Origin: Draconibacterium sediminis
Lineage (GTDB): Bacteria > Bacteroidota > Bacteroidia > Bacteroidales > Prolixibacteraceae
Direction of reading: 5' to 3'
Assembly: GCF_000949475.1 (NCBI RefSeq)
Contig: NZ_JRHC01000002.1
Coordinates: 310,001 to 374,000 of the forward strand
Length of the DNA: 64,000 nucleotides
Shown here: piece after piece, positions 44,052 through 55,415 of the stretch
Layout of the letters: each line of letters begins with the position of its first letter
Numbering within the stretch: position 1 is the stretch's first letter
Notes under the pieces: model-generated
Told to the model about the DNA's origin: nothing
Database searches by the model: none
The model's input: the letters and a program-made list of their open reading frames with translations, nothing else
Position numbers and translations under genes: made by a program

Positions 44052-46322
44052 TTATAAGAAACTAATAGTGAGCGTTACATAAAAGCTCCTTCCGGGCGAA
44101 TAAATGGGTCGCGCATCTGCTCCACGAACCGATCGCGCCAGATGTTCGTAATACGCTTCATCAAACAAGTTTTGCACACCACCGGTGGCTGTAAAAACGC
44201 TATTCATCAACCACAAAACTTTTGCATCAACTACATTAAAAGCCGGTGTTTCTGTTTCGCCGTACGATGTTGCAATCCGATCCTGTTTCATGGCATGCCT
44301 GAACATCAGTTCCGGCTTTAGTTTGCCATCTGCAAAATTCCCCATCAAGTGATAATGAAACTCCATCGGTGGAATCTCGGGCAGTGGTTCATCCATCTCC
44401 TGATTTTGGCCGTGCGTATAAACCAATCCCAAATTGTGGCTCAGGAACGAACTATATTGCTGAATCCAGTTGGCTTCAAAACCGGTCATTAATGCTTTTT
44501 TGATATTTATAAACCGGCGTACCCCCGGCGAAGTGCTCAACGCAGGCTGCAGATCTTCGCGAATTTCAGACGAAATGTAATCGCGCAAAACCGAGGTAAA
44601 CACATTTATATTTATATGAATCTTTTCGGTTTGATATCGAAAAACCAGATCGAGCTGATTGTTAATTTCCGGATCAAGATCAGGATTTCCCACCATTTCA
44701 TACGGATCAAGCCCAATCGGAAACTGATTTATATAACGCTCAGCAATTCCGGGACTTCGTGTGGCCATTCCTACCCACAATCCCAGCGAGATATTTTCGC
44801 TGAACAAACGTGTTCCGCCTGCACTAATTGACGGATGCACCTGCGACGACTCCAGATCGGAATATATTTCCACAAAACGCGGATCGGGATTATTGGCTTT
44901 TGACGAATTTATATCGAGACGTCCCGAAACAACAAACTGAAATCCCGGCTGCGCAATGTGCCATTCGCCAAATAATCCGGTGCGATTTATTTCGGCATCC
45001 TGCCACACATTATCGGTTAAAACTTTTCCGGCCATTGGCCCCATTAGCATTGTGCGCTCACGATAACCATCGGCCGACTCAAAACGATAATCAGCACCGG
45101 CGTACAGGTAGCTTTTATTAAAATCGAAACGCAATTCTGTTCGTCCACCGTAATTTCTGGTTTCGGCATCGGTTATTGCATCCACCTTTCGCGGATCGAT
45201 AATTTTATGGTAGTTATCCATCAGGTGATCGACCATCGTTCCGTACACACTGGTATTCCACGAGCCAAGTGCTTTATCATAAAAAACGGCAGAATGACTG
45301 GCGTTTACCAGCCAGGTATTGTCTTCGCGTAAATCCATTGGTAAGGCCGGAAAATCAACATCTTTGGCAATATTGTTTGAAACCAGCACTCCAATATTTT
45401 GGGTTTGACTGAGTTTTACCCCAAGTTTTCCTCCCCAGTTCAGCCGGTTAAAACGCGCCGCAATATCCACGCCATCGCCATCGGTATAATCATCGCCGGT
45501 GGAATAAGCACCAAACATCCGGAAATCTACTTTTGAGCCTGAAACTCCGGCCACTCCTTCGGTTCTAAAAATATTTCCGTTGCTCTCGTAGCTTGTTCCC
45601 ACGCGCCCAACAGGCCTTGCTTTTTCCTTAAAATCGGGCGAAGAACTTTTAAAATTTATGGTTCCGCCAAAGGCATTTCCGTAACGCAAACTGTGTGGAC
45701 CTTTTAGCACTTCTGCTTCGGCGATCATATTTATAGGAATTTGGCTGGCAGCCGGATCCATCCGGTTTGGACAAGCCGCCGAAGCCGTTTGACTTCCATC
45801 CAAAACCAGGTTAATCTGGTCGTATTTAAACCCACGAAGTACCGGATCAAATCCATAAGCACCACTTTTACGAATAGTAGATATTGATGCCACCGATTCC
45901 AGCAAATCACCGGCATCGTGTGCCAGTTTGTTTTGCACGGTGAATTCCATTTTTCGTTTGTCGCCGGCCGTTGGGTGCACCAAAACCACCGTCGCGGGCA
46001 AATAGTTGGATGACTGAACCAATCGAATAACTCCGTCGTTTGCTAACTTTTCCAGTTCTTCAGGACTAAATACGACTTTCCCATATTGCAAATGCGACAA
46101 GAACAATTCTGCCCCCACTTCAACCTGTAAAACGATATTTCCGTTCTTATCCGAAAATCCCCTCGTTTCGTTGTATTGATAGTGAACATCAGGAATTCCG
46201 GTTTTCGTTTTAGAATCAATTATTTGTATTGTTTTTTCCTGCGAATAGGAAGAGTGTACCAGCAACATAAATACCAGTAAATACACCATTCTGATTCCGG
46301 AATTATAAAAGATCTTTCTCAT
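44052..46322 (-). CDS. TonB-dependent copper receptor (OprC/NosA-like)
   Basis: A 756-aa outer-membrane receptor: signal peptide to about residue 27, a carboxypeptidase-regulatory-like domain to about 105, plug domain about 125-230 and a 22-strand-type barrel to the C-terminal FYVTLTISFL. CPNRM gives Cys184 and Met188 (CxxxM) in the plug and HLM gives His366 and Met368 (HxM) in the barrel. This is the arrangement, with nearly the same spacing, that binds copper in Pseudomonas OprC. Copper import is therefore the best guess. It lies 45 bp downstream of a Cys-rich small protein gene headed by a palindrome. Confidence 0.82.
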   Translation of the reverse strand: MRKIFYNSGIRMVYLLVFMLLVHSSYSQEKTIQIIDSKTKTGIPDVHYQYNETRGFSDKNGNIVLQVEVGAELFLSHLQYGKVVFSPEELEKLANDGVIRLVQSSNYLPATVVLVHPTAGDKRKMEFTVQNKLAHDAGDLLESVASISTIRKSGAYGFDPVLRGFKYDQINLVLDGSQTASAACPNRMDPAASQIPINMIAEAEVLKGPHSLRYGNAFGGTINFKSSSPDFKEKARPVGRVGTSYESNGNIFRTEGVAGVSGSKVDFRMFGAYSTGDDYTDGDGVDIAARFNRLNWGGKLGVKLSQTQNIGVLVSNNIAKDVDFPALPMDLREDNTWLVNASHSAVFYDKALGSWNTSVYGTMVDHLMDNYHKIIDPRKVDAITDAETRNYGGRTELRFDFNKSYLYAGADYRFESADGYRERTMLMGPMAGKVLTDNVWQDAEINRTGLFGEWHIAQPGFQFVVSGRLDINSSKANNPDPRFVEIYSDLESSQVHPSISAGGTRLFSENISLGLWVGMATRSPGIAERYINQFPIGLDPYEMVGNPDLDPEINNQLDLVFRYQTEKIHININVFTSVLRDYISSEIREDLQPALSTSPGVRRFINIKKALMTGFEANWIQQYSSFLSHNLGLVYTHGQNQEMDEPLPEIPPMEFHYHLMGNFADGKLKPELMFRHAMKQDRIATSYGETETPAFNVVDAKVLWLMNSVFTATGGVQNLFDEAYYEHLARSVRGADARPIYSPGRSFYVTLTISFL

Positions 46323-46367
46323 TCCAAAATGATTTATTACTATTAAAATTATCGTTTGGGGCGGTAT

Positions 46368-46739
46368 TTAAACGGAATATTTTGGAGGGTGAAAGACCTT
46401 AAAAGACTTTAGAAATGAATATTTTAATAAGAATTTAAATCTCAGGTTTTCACTATTTGAGTATACCCTACAAATTAACTCAGTGGTTTGAACACAAAAA
46501 TCAATATTCTGCTTTTCAGTCTGTTGTGGTGGTAGTTCCCTTTTCTGCTCTTCCTGTTCATGCATTCTCTTTTTCAGCTGGCAACACCCCTCGCAGGTTG
46601 ATCCTTCCACATCCTTTTCAATACACAGATTTTTTGCAATATATTCCTGGTTGATTTTAAACGATGCCAAAACCAATAGTTCAGAAAACTGAAACGAAAA
46701 GATAGAACAGACTAATATGGCTGAAATAAAGAATTTCAC
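46368..46739 (-). CDS. Small exported Cys-rich protein beside the copper receptor
   Basis: A 123-aa protein with an N-terminal hydrophobic segment (residues 4-27) that is a signal or anchor, then FKINQEYIAKNLCIEKDVEG and a CEGCCQLKKRMHEQEEQ cluster near 48-65. The pattern KxNxxYIAKxLCxxxxxxxxxCxGxC is common in Bacteroidota small proteins next to metal TonB receptors, where a metal-sensing or carrying role is suspected but not shown. The start is GTG at 46739. A 20-bp palindrome is centred 23 bp before it. Confidence 0.65.
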   Translation of the reverse strand: MKFFISAILVCSIFSFQFSELLVLASFKINQEYIAKNLCIEKDVEGSTCEGCCQLKKRMHEQEEQKRELPPQQTEKQNIDFCVQTTELICRVYSNSENLRFKFLLKYSFLKSFKVFHPPKYSV

Positions 46740-46752
46740 AAAGCCAGTTGAT

Positions 46753-46772
46753 TTTTAGTAAAGTTACTAAAA
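46753..46772. promoter_or_regulatory. 20-bp perfect palindrome, candidate metal-responsive operator
   Basis: TTTTAGTAAAGTTACTAAAA: 9-bp arms TTTTAGTAA and TTACTAAAA around AG. It lies 14-33 bp upstream of the GTG of the Cys-rich/TonB receptor operon (minus strand). This places it over the leader or promoter, as expected for a repressor site. The remaining 46773-47059 is AT-rich spacer to ugd. Confidence 0.55.
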
Positions 46773-46920
46773 CAACATTATTTATTGTCAAAAGTTCAAT
46801 ACCACCTCTTTTGCATATTTGATTTTGAAATCAAGAGACTCACCGTAGCTTTTCTAATCGCCGTTCTGTAAAAATTCATACACTAAAAACGGCCGGAGAT
46901 GCGGATTCTAATTACAATCA

Positions 46921-46952
46921 TTGATTGTTTCTAAGGAAATCAATTATCTTTA
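46921..46952 (+). promoter_or_regulatory. Candidate promoter for ugd-uxs
   Basis: TTG at 46921-46923 and TATCTTTA at 46945-46952 are 21 nt apart. The -7 box differs from TAnnTTTG only at its last base. The leader would be about 100 nt. Confidence 0.4.
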
Positions 46953-47059
46953 TTCCGTATTATTAAAACAGTTGTAACGGATAAATTATGCCCGATAATG
47001 ACAAACTCATTATTGTTTACACGCTTAAATAGATCCATTTCAAAAAAGATAAATCAGCT

Positions 47060-48382
47060 ATGAAAATTTCGGTAGTAGGAACAGGTTATGTAGGATTGGT
47101 TTCGGGAACATGTATTGCAGAAACCGGTGTTAATGTTGCCTGTGTTGACATCGACGAGACAAAAATTGAGAAACTAAATAACGGTATTATCCCCATTTAC
47201 GAGCCGGGTTTGGAAGACATTTACAAAAAAAATGTTGAGAAAGGTCGCCTGGAATTTACCACCGACCTGGGTGCCAGTATAAAAGATGCCGACGCAGTTT
47301 TTATTGCCGTGGGTACACCGCCGGATGAAGATGGCAGTGCCGACCTGAAATATGTTTTGGGTGTGGCACGCGAGATTGGTAAAAACATGGACCACTACCT
47401 GGTTGTGGTAACAAAAAGTACGGTACCGGTTGGCACCTCTGTAAAAGTTAAGCAGGCCATTTTGGAAGAGTTGGAAAAACGAGGCGAGAAAATACCGTTT
47501 GATGTGGCTTCAAACCCTGAATTTCTGAAAGAAGGAAGTGCGGTTAACGATTTTCTGAAACCCGACCGTATTGTGATCGGTACAGAATCGAAACGGGCAC
47601 AAAAAGTGATGCAGCGTTTATACAAACCTTTTGTACTGAACGGACATCCGATTTTATTTATGGATATCACCTCGTCGGAAATGACGAAATACGCCGCCAA
47701 CTCGATGCTGGCAACAAAAATCAGTTTTATAAACGACATTGCCAATCTTTGCGAGCTTGTTGGCGCCGATGTTGACAATGTGCGTCGCGGAATTGGTTCT
47801 GATCCGCGTATCGGGAACAAATTCATCTACCCGGGAACCGGTTACGGCGGTTCGTGTTTTCCAAAAGACGTGCAGGCTTTAATACGCACTGCCGATGAGT
47901 TTAACTATTCGCTTGATGTGTTAAAAGCTGTTGAGAAAGTAAATTATCGTCAAAAAGAGGTATTGTTCAACAAGCTTTACAAACGTTTTGAAGGTGACCT
48001 GAAAGGCAAAAAATTTGCCCTGTGGGGGCTGTCGTTTAAACCCAAAACCGACGATATGCGTGAAGCACCATCTTTGGTAATTATAGAGAAATTACTGGAA
48101 GCCGGAGCTTCTGTTGCTGGTTACGACCCGGTTGCCATGCACGAAGCAGAACGAATTCTGGGTGATAAAATCTCTTACGCAAAAGATGAATACGATGCAT
48201 TAATTGACGCTGATGCATTAATTTTAGTTACCGAGTGGTCAGAATTCAGGCTGCCGAATTTCCGCGTTATGGAGAAGCTGTTGAAGAGTAAAATCATTTT
48301 CGACGGACGAAATATTTACGATCCCGAAGAACTGGCAGAACTTGGATTTGAATATTTTGCGATCGGTAGAAAAACAAAATAA
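47060..48382 (+). CDS. ugd: UDP-glucose 6-dehydrogenase
   Basis: A 440-aa enzyme oxidising UDP-glucose to UDP-glucuronate with two NAD+. Motifs are [15 protein letters not shown] at 7-21 (NAD), [13 protein letters not shown] at 84-96, TKSTVPVGT at 118-126, [13 protein letters not shown] at 205-217 with Lys210, and [12 protein letters not shown] at 259-270 with the catalytic Cys266. The next gene 5 bp later decarboxylates the product, so the pair makes UDP-xylose for surface glycans. Confidence 0.96.
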   Translation: MKISVVGTGYVGLVSGTCIAETGVNVACVDIDETKIEKLNNGIIPIYEPGLEDIYKKNVEKGRLEFTTDLGASIKDADAVFIAVGTPPDEDGSADLKYVLGVAREIGKNMDHYLVVVTKSTVPVGTSVKVKQAILEELEKRGEKIPFDVASNPEFLKEGSAVNDFLKPDRIVIGTESKRAQKVMQRLYKPFVLNGHPILFMDITSSEMTKYAANSMLATKISFINDIANLCELVGADVDNVRRGIGSDPRIGNKFIYPGTGYGGSCFPKDVQALIRTADEFNYSLDVLKAVEKVNYRQKEVLFNKLYKRFEGDLKGKKFALWGLSFKPKTDDMREAPSLVIIEKLLEAGASVAGYDPVAMHEAERILGDKISYAKDEYDALIDADALILVTEWSEFRLPNFRVMEKLLKSKIIFDGRNIYDPEELAELGFEYFAIGRKTK

Positions 48383-48387
48383 ACGAT

Positions 48388-49338
48388 ATGAAGCGAATTT
48401 TGGTAACCGGAGGAGCAGGATTTGTTGGATCTCACCTTTGCGAAAGGCTGTTAAACGATGGCAACGAGGTAATTTGCCTCGATAACTATTTTACGGGCAA
48501 AAAGCAAAAGATCATTCACTTGCTTGACAATCCATACTTCGAGCTGGTACGGCACGATATTACACAGCCTTTTTACATCGAAGTAGATGAAATTTACAAC
48601 CTGGCTTGCCCGGCGTCACCAGTTCAGTATCAGTACAATCCGATAAAAACCATCAAAACTTCGGTGATGGGCGCCGTAAATATGCTTGGGTTGGCCAAAC
48701 GTATAAAAGCCAAAATTCTGCAGGCATCAACCAGCGAAGTTTATGGAGTTCCCGATGTTCATCCTCAAAACGAAGAATATTGGGGACACGTTAATCCCAT
48801 TGGAGTGCGCTCGTGTTACGATGAAGGGAAACGTTGTGCCGAATCGTTGTTTGTGAATTACCATGTACAGAACGACGTTTTGATCAAGATCATCCGCATT
48901 TTTAATACCTATGGCCCTAAAATGGAACCAGATGACGGGCGCGTTGTTTCGAACTTTATTGTACAGGCGCTGAAAGGTAAAGACATTACCATTTTTGGCG
49001 ACGGACAACAAACCCGAAGCTTTCAGTATGTAAGCGATTTGATTGAAGGCATGATCCGTATGATGAAAACCGACGATGATTTTATCGGGCCGGTAAACAT
49101 TGGCAATCCGGGTGAATTTACCATGCTCGAACTGACCAGTGAAATTATTGACCTTACAGGATCGAAATCAAAAATCGTTCACTTGCCATTGCCACAAGAT
49201 GACCCGACACAACGTCAACCGGATATTACGTTGGCAAAAAAGAAACTGAATGGCTGGGAACCAACAATTCCACTTCGAGAGGGTTTAATAAAAACGATTG
49301 CATATTTTGAGCAGCTGCTAAAAGAGGAAGGTCTGTAA
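48388..49338 (+). CDS. uxs: UDP-glucuronate decarboxylase (UDP-xylose synthase)
   Basis: A 316-aa extended [19 protein letters not shown] at 7-22 for NAD, the segment STSEVYG at 114-120 and YDEGK at 144-148 (Tyr/Lys pair). Sequence landmarks typical of UXS are [20 protein letters not shown] near 72-91 and [12 protein letters not shown]. It converts UDP-glucuronate to UDP-xylose. It is co-transcribed with ugd (5 bp apart) and ends one base from the convergent topB gene. Confidence 0.94.
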   Translation: MKRILVTGGAGFVGSHLCERLLNDGNEVICLDNYFTGKKQKIIHLLDNPYFELVRHDITQPFYIEVDEIYNLACPASPVQYQYNPIKTIKTSVMGAVNMLGLAKRIKAKILQASTSEVYGVPDVHPQNEEYWGHVNPIGVRSCYDEGKRCAESLFVNYHVQNDVLIKIIRIFNTYGPKMEPDDGRVVSNFIVQALKGKDITIFGDGQQTRSFQYVSDLIEGMIRMMKTDDDFIGPVNIGNPGEFTMLELTSEIIDLTGSKSKIVHLPLPQDDPTQRQPDITLAKKKLNGWEPTIPLREGLIKTIAYFEQLLKEEGL

Positions 49339-49339
49339 T

Positions 49340-51646
49340 CTAGCTCTGAATTATTTCCAGTACCAGCTCCTTTGTTAGTTTGCGTCCGGCAGCTTTTTCG
49401 CGAATGGCATCGAAGCTGAATTTAAAATCGCAGCCCTCTTTCCAGTTGCTGCAACCGTAGGCCGTTTTGCCTTTTAGTATTGTACCGCCGCACTTTGGGC
49501 ATTTGGGCGTTGAATCAACGGCTTTCTTTTCTGCTGAAGATTTATCCATAAACTCAACATTACAATCCGAGGTCAGCTGCAAAATACCGTCTACTTTTTT
49601 ATCCCCCATCTTAAAACCTTTCAGTTTTGTGGTAGCTCCTTTGTTCAGCAAACGCTCAACCTGTTTGTCGGTGAGCTTTTTCTCCATAAAAACAAATGGC
49701 AGCCTAAAATTACAACCTTCTTTCCAACGGTTACAACCATATGCATTATTGCCTTTCAGCACTTTTCCTTCCCTGCATTTCGGACAAGTCATTTCTTCAC
49801 TGCCTGTATCAACTGCCTTTTGCCCTTTTGACTTTTTACTTTTGCCTTTTGCCTTCTTTTCCGGTTCCGGCGCGGCCAGTTTCACCGAGCTACGATCGCG
49901 CATTACTTCAACAACCAGATCGTAAACCATACGTTTCATATCGTAAATAAACTTCGAGGCATTGTATTCACCTTGCTCAATTTCACGCAGTCGCTTCTCC
50001 CATTGGCCGGTTAGTTCGGCCGATTTTAGCAATTCATTCTGAATGGTATCAATCAGTTGAATTCCCATTTTGGTTGGGTGAATCTGCTTCTTCTGTCGCT
50101 CGATGTATTTGCGTCGGAATAAAGTCTCGATAATTGCTGCACGTGTAGATGGACGACCAATACCGTTGGCTTTCATCAGGTCGCGCAGTTCATCGTCATC
50201 CACATTTTTACCGGCCGTTTCCATGGCACGCAACAACGATGCTTCGGTATAATAACGCGGCGGTTTGGTTTCCTTTTCTGTAAACGATGGTTCGTGCGGA
50301 CCGTGTTCTCCTTTTTCAAATGCCGGAAGAATCGTGTCGCCATCACCACTTTTGCTATTTTCATCCTGAAAAACAACACGCCACCCGGGTTGCAGAATTA
50401 GTTTTCCGGTAGCTACAAATTGCACCGTATCAACTTCGGCCTTTACCTGTGTTTTGGCCACTTTACAATCGGGGTAAAACGCGGCTAAAAAACGTCGTGC
50501 TATGGCATCGTAAACCTTTTTCTCGTTACCACCCAGCAACTTCTCCTCTCCGGTTGGAATAATGGCATGGTGATCGGTAACTTTTTTATCGTTAAAAACT
50601 TTTGTCGATTTTCGGATTTTTTTCGCCAGCAAGGGCTGCGCCAGCTCGCTATAACTTTTTAGTCCCATTAAAATCCCGGGAATTTTTGGGTACTGATCGT
50701 TGGGCAAAAAAGTGGTATCAACACGCGGATAGGTAACCACTTTCATTTCATACAATCGTTGCACGGTTTTTAGGGTTTCATCAGCCGTTAATCCAAAGCG
50801 AGTATTACAATGTACCTGCAAACTGGTGAGGTCGAAAAGTTTTGGAGCATATTCCTGGCCGTCTTTCTTTTCAACGTCGGTAATGTACAGGTCCTTACCC
50901 AACACCTGGTTCAGCAGTTTTTCACCGTCTTCCTTTTTGAAAAACTTTCCTTCGGTATTGCTAAAAACCGTGTCGCGATAGGTGGTTTGCAACTCCCAGT
51001 AGGGTTCAGGTTTAAAATTCTCGATTTCATAATGGCGCGTTACCAGCATCGCAAGTGTTGGCGTTTGCACCCGCCCGATAGACAAAACCTGCTTATAACC
51101 ACCGTATTTCAGGGTGTATAAACGTGTGGCGTTCATTCCCAGCAACCAGTCGCCAATAGCCCGTGAGCTTCCGGCGTAATACAGGTTATCAAATTTTTCG
51201 GCCGGTACCAGCTTCTGAAATCCGGTTTTAATGGCTTCGTTCGTCAGCGATGAAATCCACAAACGTTTCACTTCGCCTTTGTAACCGGCCTCTTTCATCA
51301 CCCAGCGCTGAATAAGTTCCCCTTCCTGGCCGGCATCACCACAGTTAATCACCTGTTCAGCCTTATCCAATAAGCTTTTAATGGTATTAAATTGTTTGGT
51401 TACTCCGCCATCGCCTGTCATCACCTTGGTCTCAAAACGTTTGGGCAACATGGGCAGTGTTTGCAGATCCCAGCGTTTCCACTTCGAATCGTAATCCTCG
51501 GGCGGCCACAAGGTACAAAAATGGCCAAAGGTCCAGGTTACCTGGTAACCGTTTCCTTCGTAATAACCATCTCTTCGCGAACCTGCCCCAATTACCTGGG
51601 CAATTTCTTTGGCAACACTCGGTTTCTCTGCAATACAAACAATCAT
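49340..51646 (-). CDS. topB: DNA topoisomerase III (TopB type) with two C-terminal zinc fingers
   Basis: A 768-aa type IA topoisomerase. The N-terminal TOPRIM begins MIVCIAEKPSVAKEIAQVIG, with CGDAGQEGELIQ at 102-113. GRVQTPTLAM lies at 191-200, the catalytic tyrosine is Tyr306 in VVTYPRVDTT, and GIGRPSTRAAIIETL near 480-494 is conserved. The tail has a Lys-rich linker and two C4 fingers (CPKC...C...C near 625-650 and 705-730). It relaxes or decatenates single-strand-containing DNA during replication and recombination. Chromosomal TopB is widespread in this phylum, often carried on integrative elements too, but no such element is seen here. Confidence 0.93.
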   Translation of the reverse strand: MIVCIAEKPSVAKEIAQVIGAGSRRDGYYEGNGYQVTWTFGHFCTLWPPEDYDSKWKRWDLQTLPMLPKRFETKVMTGDGGVTKQFNTIKSLLDKAEQVINCGDAGQEGELIQRWVMKEAGYKGEVKRLWISSLTNEAIKTGFQKLVPAEKFDNLYYAGSSRAIGDWLLGMNATRLYTLKYGGYKQVLSIGRVQTPTLAMLVTRHYEIENFKPEPYWELQTTYRDTVFSNTEGKFFKKEDGEKLLNQVLGKDLYITDVEKKDGQEYAPKLFDLTSLQVHCNTRFGLTADETLKTVQRLYEMKVVTYPRVDTTFLPNDQYPKIPGILMGLKSYSELAQPLLAKKIRKSTKVFNDKKVTDHHAIIPTGEEKLLGGNEKKVYDAIARRFLAAFYPDCKVAKTQVKAEVDTVQFVATGKLILQPGWRVVFQDENSKSGDGDTILPAFEKGEHGPHEPSFTEKETKPPRYYTEASLLRAMETAGKNVDDDELRDLMKANGIGRPSTRAAIIETLFRRKYIERQKKQIHPTKMGIQLIDTIQNELLKSAELTGQWEKRLREIEQGEYNASKFIYDMKRMVYDLVVEVMRDRSSVKLAAPEPEKKAKGKSKKSKGQKAVDTGSEEMTCPKCREGKVLKGNNAYGCNRWKEGCNFRLPFVFMEKKLTDKQVERLLNKGATTKLKGFKMGDKKVDGILQLTSDCNVEFMDKSSAEKKAVDSTPKCPKCGGTILKGKTAYGCSNWKEGCDFKFSFDAIREKAAGRKLTKELVLEIIQS

Positions 51647-51768
51647 AAGTGCTGCAAATATACAAGGAATGATGTGGGATGAAAAAGGGAGTTATTAACA
51701 AGCTTTTAAGAAAGATGGATTTTAATTGAGCACTGAGACTTTGAGACAGTGAGATTACCAGGATTGAT

Positions 51769-51932
51769 AAATTGTAAAACTGTTAAATTGTAAACTAGCA
51801 CTGAAAACTGAGACTGCGACTTTCTCTGTGAAACTCCGTGTCTTCTCTGCGCAACTCTGTGGTAAAAGAAAATTGCAAAATTGTTAAACTGTTAAATTGT
51901 ACAATTACCAACTGAGAACTGAAACTACGACT
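51769..51932. repeat. Imperfect direct repeats and a 21-bp tandem pair in the topB-redoxin spacer
   Basis: A 53-55-nt segment occurs at 51769-51821 and again at 51878-51932, sharing AATTGT(A/T)AAACTGTTAAATTGTA at the start and ACGACT or GCGACT at the end. Between them lie two 21-nt tandem units (51824-51844, 51845-51865) of the type CTCTGTGAAACTCCGTG. The whole 51647-51964 spacer has no coding capacity. Text of this kind recurs between genes in many Bacteroidota. Confidence 0.65.
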
Positions 51933-51964
51933 AGAAACTCGCAGCTCGCAGCCAGTAACTCTTA

Positions 51965-52549
51965 TTACCATACCAAATCACAGGCATCAGCGGGCATCCA
52001 GTGTTTTTCTTTGCCATCCCATTTTACGTTGCAGCCAATCGGGTTGGTAACCGGAACAGAAATCTTTTTACCACTGGTTAGTTCTTCCAGCGCATTCGCC
52101 AAATCGTTAACGGTAATTTTTGAGGCATCACGCGGACTGTCAACTCCCCTTCCGGTATAAACCAGCTCACGGTTTTCGTTAAACACATAAAAATGTGGTG
52201 TTCGCAACGCACCGTACGCCAATGCAATTTCCTGCGATTCGTCGTACAAATATTTCCACGGAAACTGGTGTTCCTTCATGCGCGCTACCATGTGATCGAA
52301 ATCATCCTCTTCGTAAGTATTCTTGCTGTTCGAGTTAATTCCGACAAACTCAACACCCAGCGGTTTAAAACGCTCAGCCGTTCTACGGGTAACTTCGTCG
52401 CTGTTTATCACGTAGGGGCAGTGATTGCAGGTAAAAAACACCACCAGATATTTCGAGTCCTTAAAACTTTCCAATGAATAGCTGTTCCCGTCGGTTGCCG
52501 GAAGATCAAAACCGATTGCCTTTTTTCCTATTTCGAGTGTAAATGCCAT
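51965..52549 (-). CDS. Thioredoxin-like redoxin (AhpC/TSA-type)
   Basis: A 194-aa thioredoxin-fold protein with [10 protein letters not shown] at 38-47: the CxxC pair is Cys41 and Cys44 in an unusual CNHC context. [19 protein letters not shown] near 130-148 is typical of the TlpA/ResA-like redoxin family. No signal peptide is evident, so it is likely cytosolic. It probably reduces disulfides or peroxides. Gene stands alone; the region up to ligA contains a palindromic repeat. Confidence 0.82.
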   Translation of the reverse strand: MAFTLEIGKKAIGFDLPATDGNSYSLESFKDSKYLVVFFTCNHCPYVINSDEVTRRTAERFKPLGVEFVGINSNSKNTYEEDDFDHMVARMKEHQFPWKYLYDESQEIALAYGALRTPHFYVFNENRELVYTGRGVDSPRDASKITVNDLANALEELTSGKKISVPVTNPIGCNVKWDGKEKHWMPADACDLVW

Positions 52550-52612
52550 AATTGTATTTCCTTTTACTACATAAAGAATTTCTACCTAAAATTGTTTAAT
52601 CGCTGGATTGTT

Positions 52613-52668
52613 TTACCCTCAACCTCTAAAGGGGATTATGACCAAGTCCCCTTTACAGGATTTAGGGA
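52613..52668. repeat. Bacteroidota-type palindromic intergenic repeat
   Basis: TAAAGGGGA (52627-52635) and TCCCCTTTA (52647-52655) are perfect 9-bp complements, flanked by outer CCCT and AGGG copies (TACCCTCAACC ... GGATTTAGGGA). This is the familiar 'CCCTAAA-CCCCTTTAGGGG' style repeat seen between genes in this phylum. It resembles the element at 34681-34821. Confidence 0.6.
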
Positions 52669-52690
52669 TTAATCGAAATTTGGCATGTAA

Positions 52691-54769
<2,079 letters not shown>

Positions 54770-54828
54770 ATTATCGGTTACAATGAATCAAAAAAATTAC
54801 GGTTGAAGCTAAATAAGATGCTTATACT

Positions 54829-55404
54829 ATGACAAAAACAATTCTTCTTTTATCGATAACACTCCTCTTATCCGTCGCTGTCAGCGCTCAGAATATCATT
54901 GAGTGGTCGGCCGACTATCAACTTCAAAAAAGCGATTTTCAGGCCAAAGCGCCCAACAGCGGGCAAATGCAAACAGCCTCGGGAAGTTTTTCCGTAGAAT
55001 ACGAAACCGGCAGTTTGAATATGGTAATGAACCGTAACATGAATGAAAATGTATCGTGCCACTTTCAAAAAGACGCTTCGTACATTGACGACGGGACGGA
55101 AGAAGCCACAGCACGTTTATTACGCTATCAGCAACTGATCTTTAATCTGTACGAAATTCAGGCGCGTAATCTCCGCAAAAAGTTTTTCGAGGAACGCAAA
55201 ACGATGCTAACAAAAGGCCCCTCGGAACTGCATGAACAGGCGTATGCCGAGCATGCAAAACTGCTTTCGCAAGTGGAAAGCGATACTTTCAACGGTACGC
55301 TCGATTCGGAAATTGATAAGTGGATGAAGTGGTCGCTGGAAGAGCTGGATAAACTGGGTGACTTTTGCAAAACCTGTAATCCAAAAAAGAAGAATAGAAA
55401 ATAA
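54829..55404 (+). CDS. Exported DUF922-like protein lacking the metal-site histidines
   Basis: A 191-aa periplasmic protein with signal peptide to about residue 20 (AVSAQ). The layout recalls DUF922 putative zinc proteases: an IIEWSADYQLQKSDFQAKAP opening, a beta segment TASGSFSVEYE, then a helix RLLRYQQLIFNLYEIQARNLRKK (about 91-113) where the family has HEQ-x-HFD-x-x-E-x-x-AR. Here the first histidine is replaced (YQQLIFNL), so it is probably inactive. A C-x2-C (CKTC) pair lies at the C-terminus. Assignment is tentative. It sits between ligA and a DUF6913 gene. Confidence 0.5.
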   Translation: MTKTILLLSITLLLSVAVSAQNIIEWSADYQLQKSDFQAKAPNSGQMQTASGSFSVEYETGSLNMVMNRNMNENVSCHFQKDASYIDDGTEEATARLLRYQQLIFNLYEIQARNLRKKFFEERKTMLTKGPSELHEQAYAEHAKLLSQVESDTFNGTLDSEIDKWMKWSLEELDKLGDFCKTCNPKKKNRK

Positions 55405-55415
55405 GACACTGCATT

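Noticed and set aside
49340..51646. topB as part of an integrative conjugative element
   Set aside because: Although TopB is often carried by such elements, neighbours are ordinary chromosomal genes and no conjugation or integrase genes are present.
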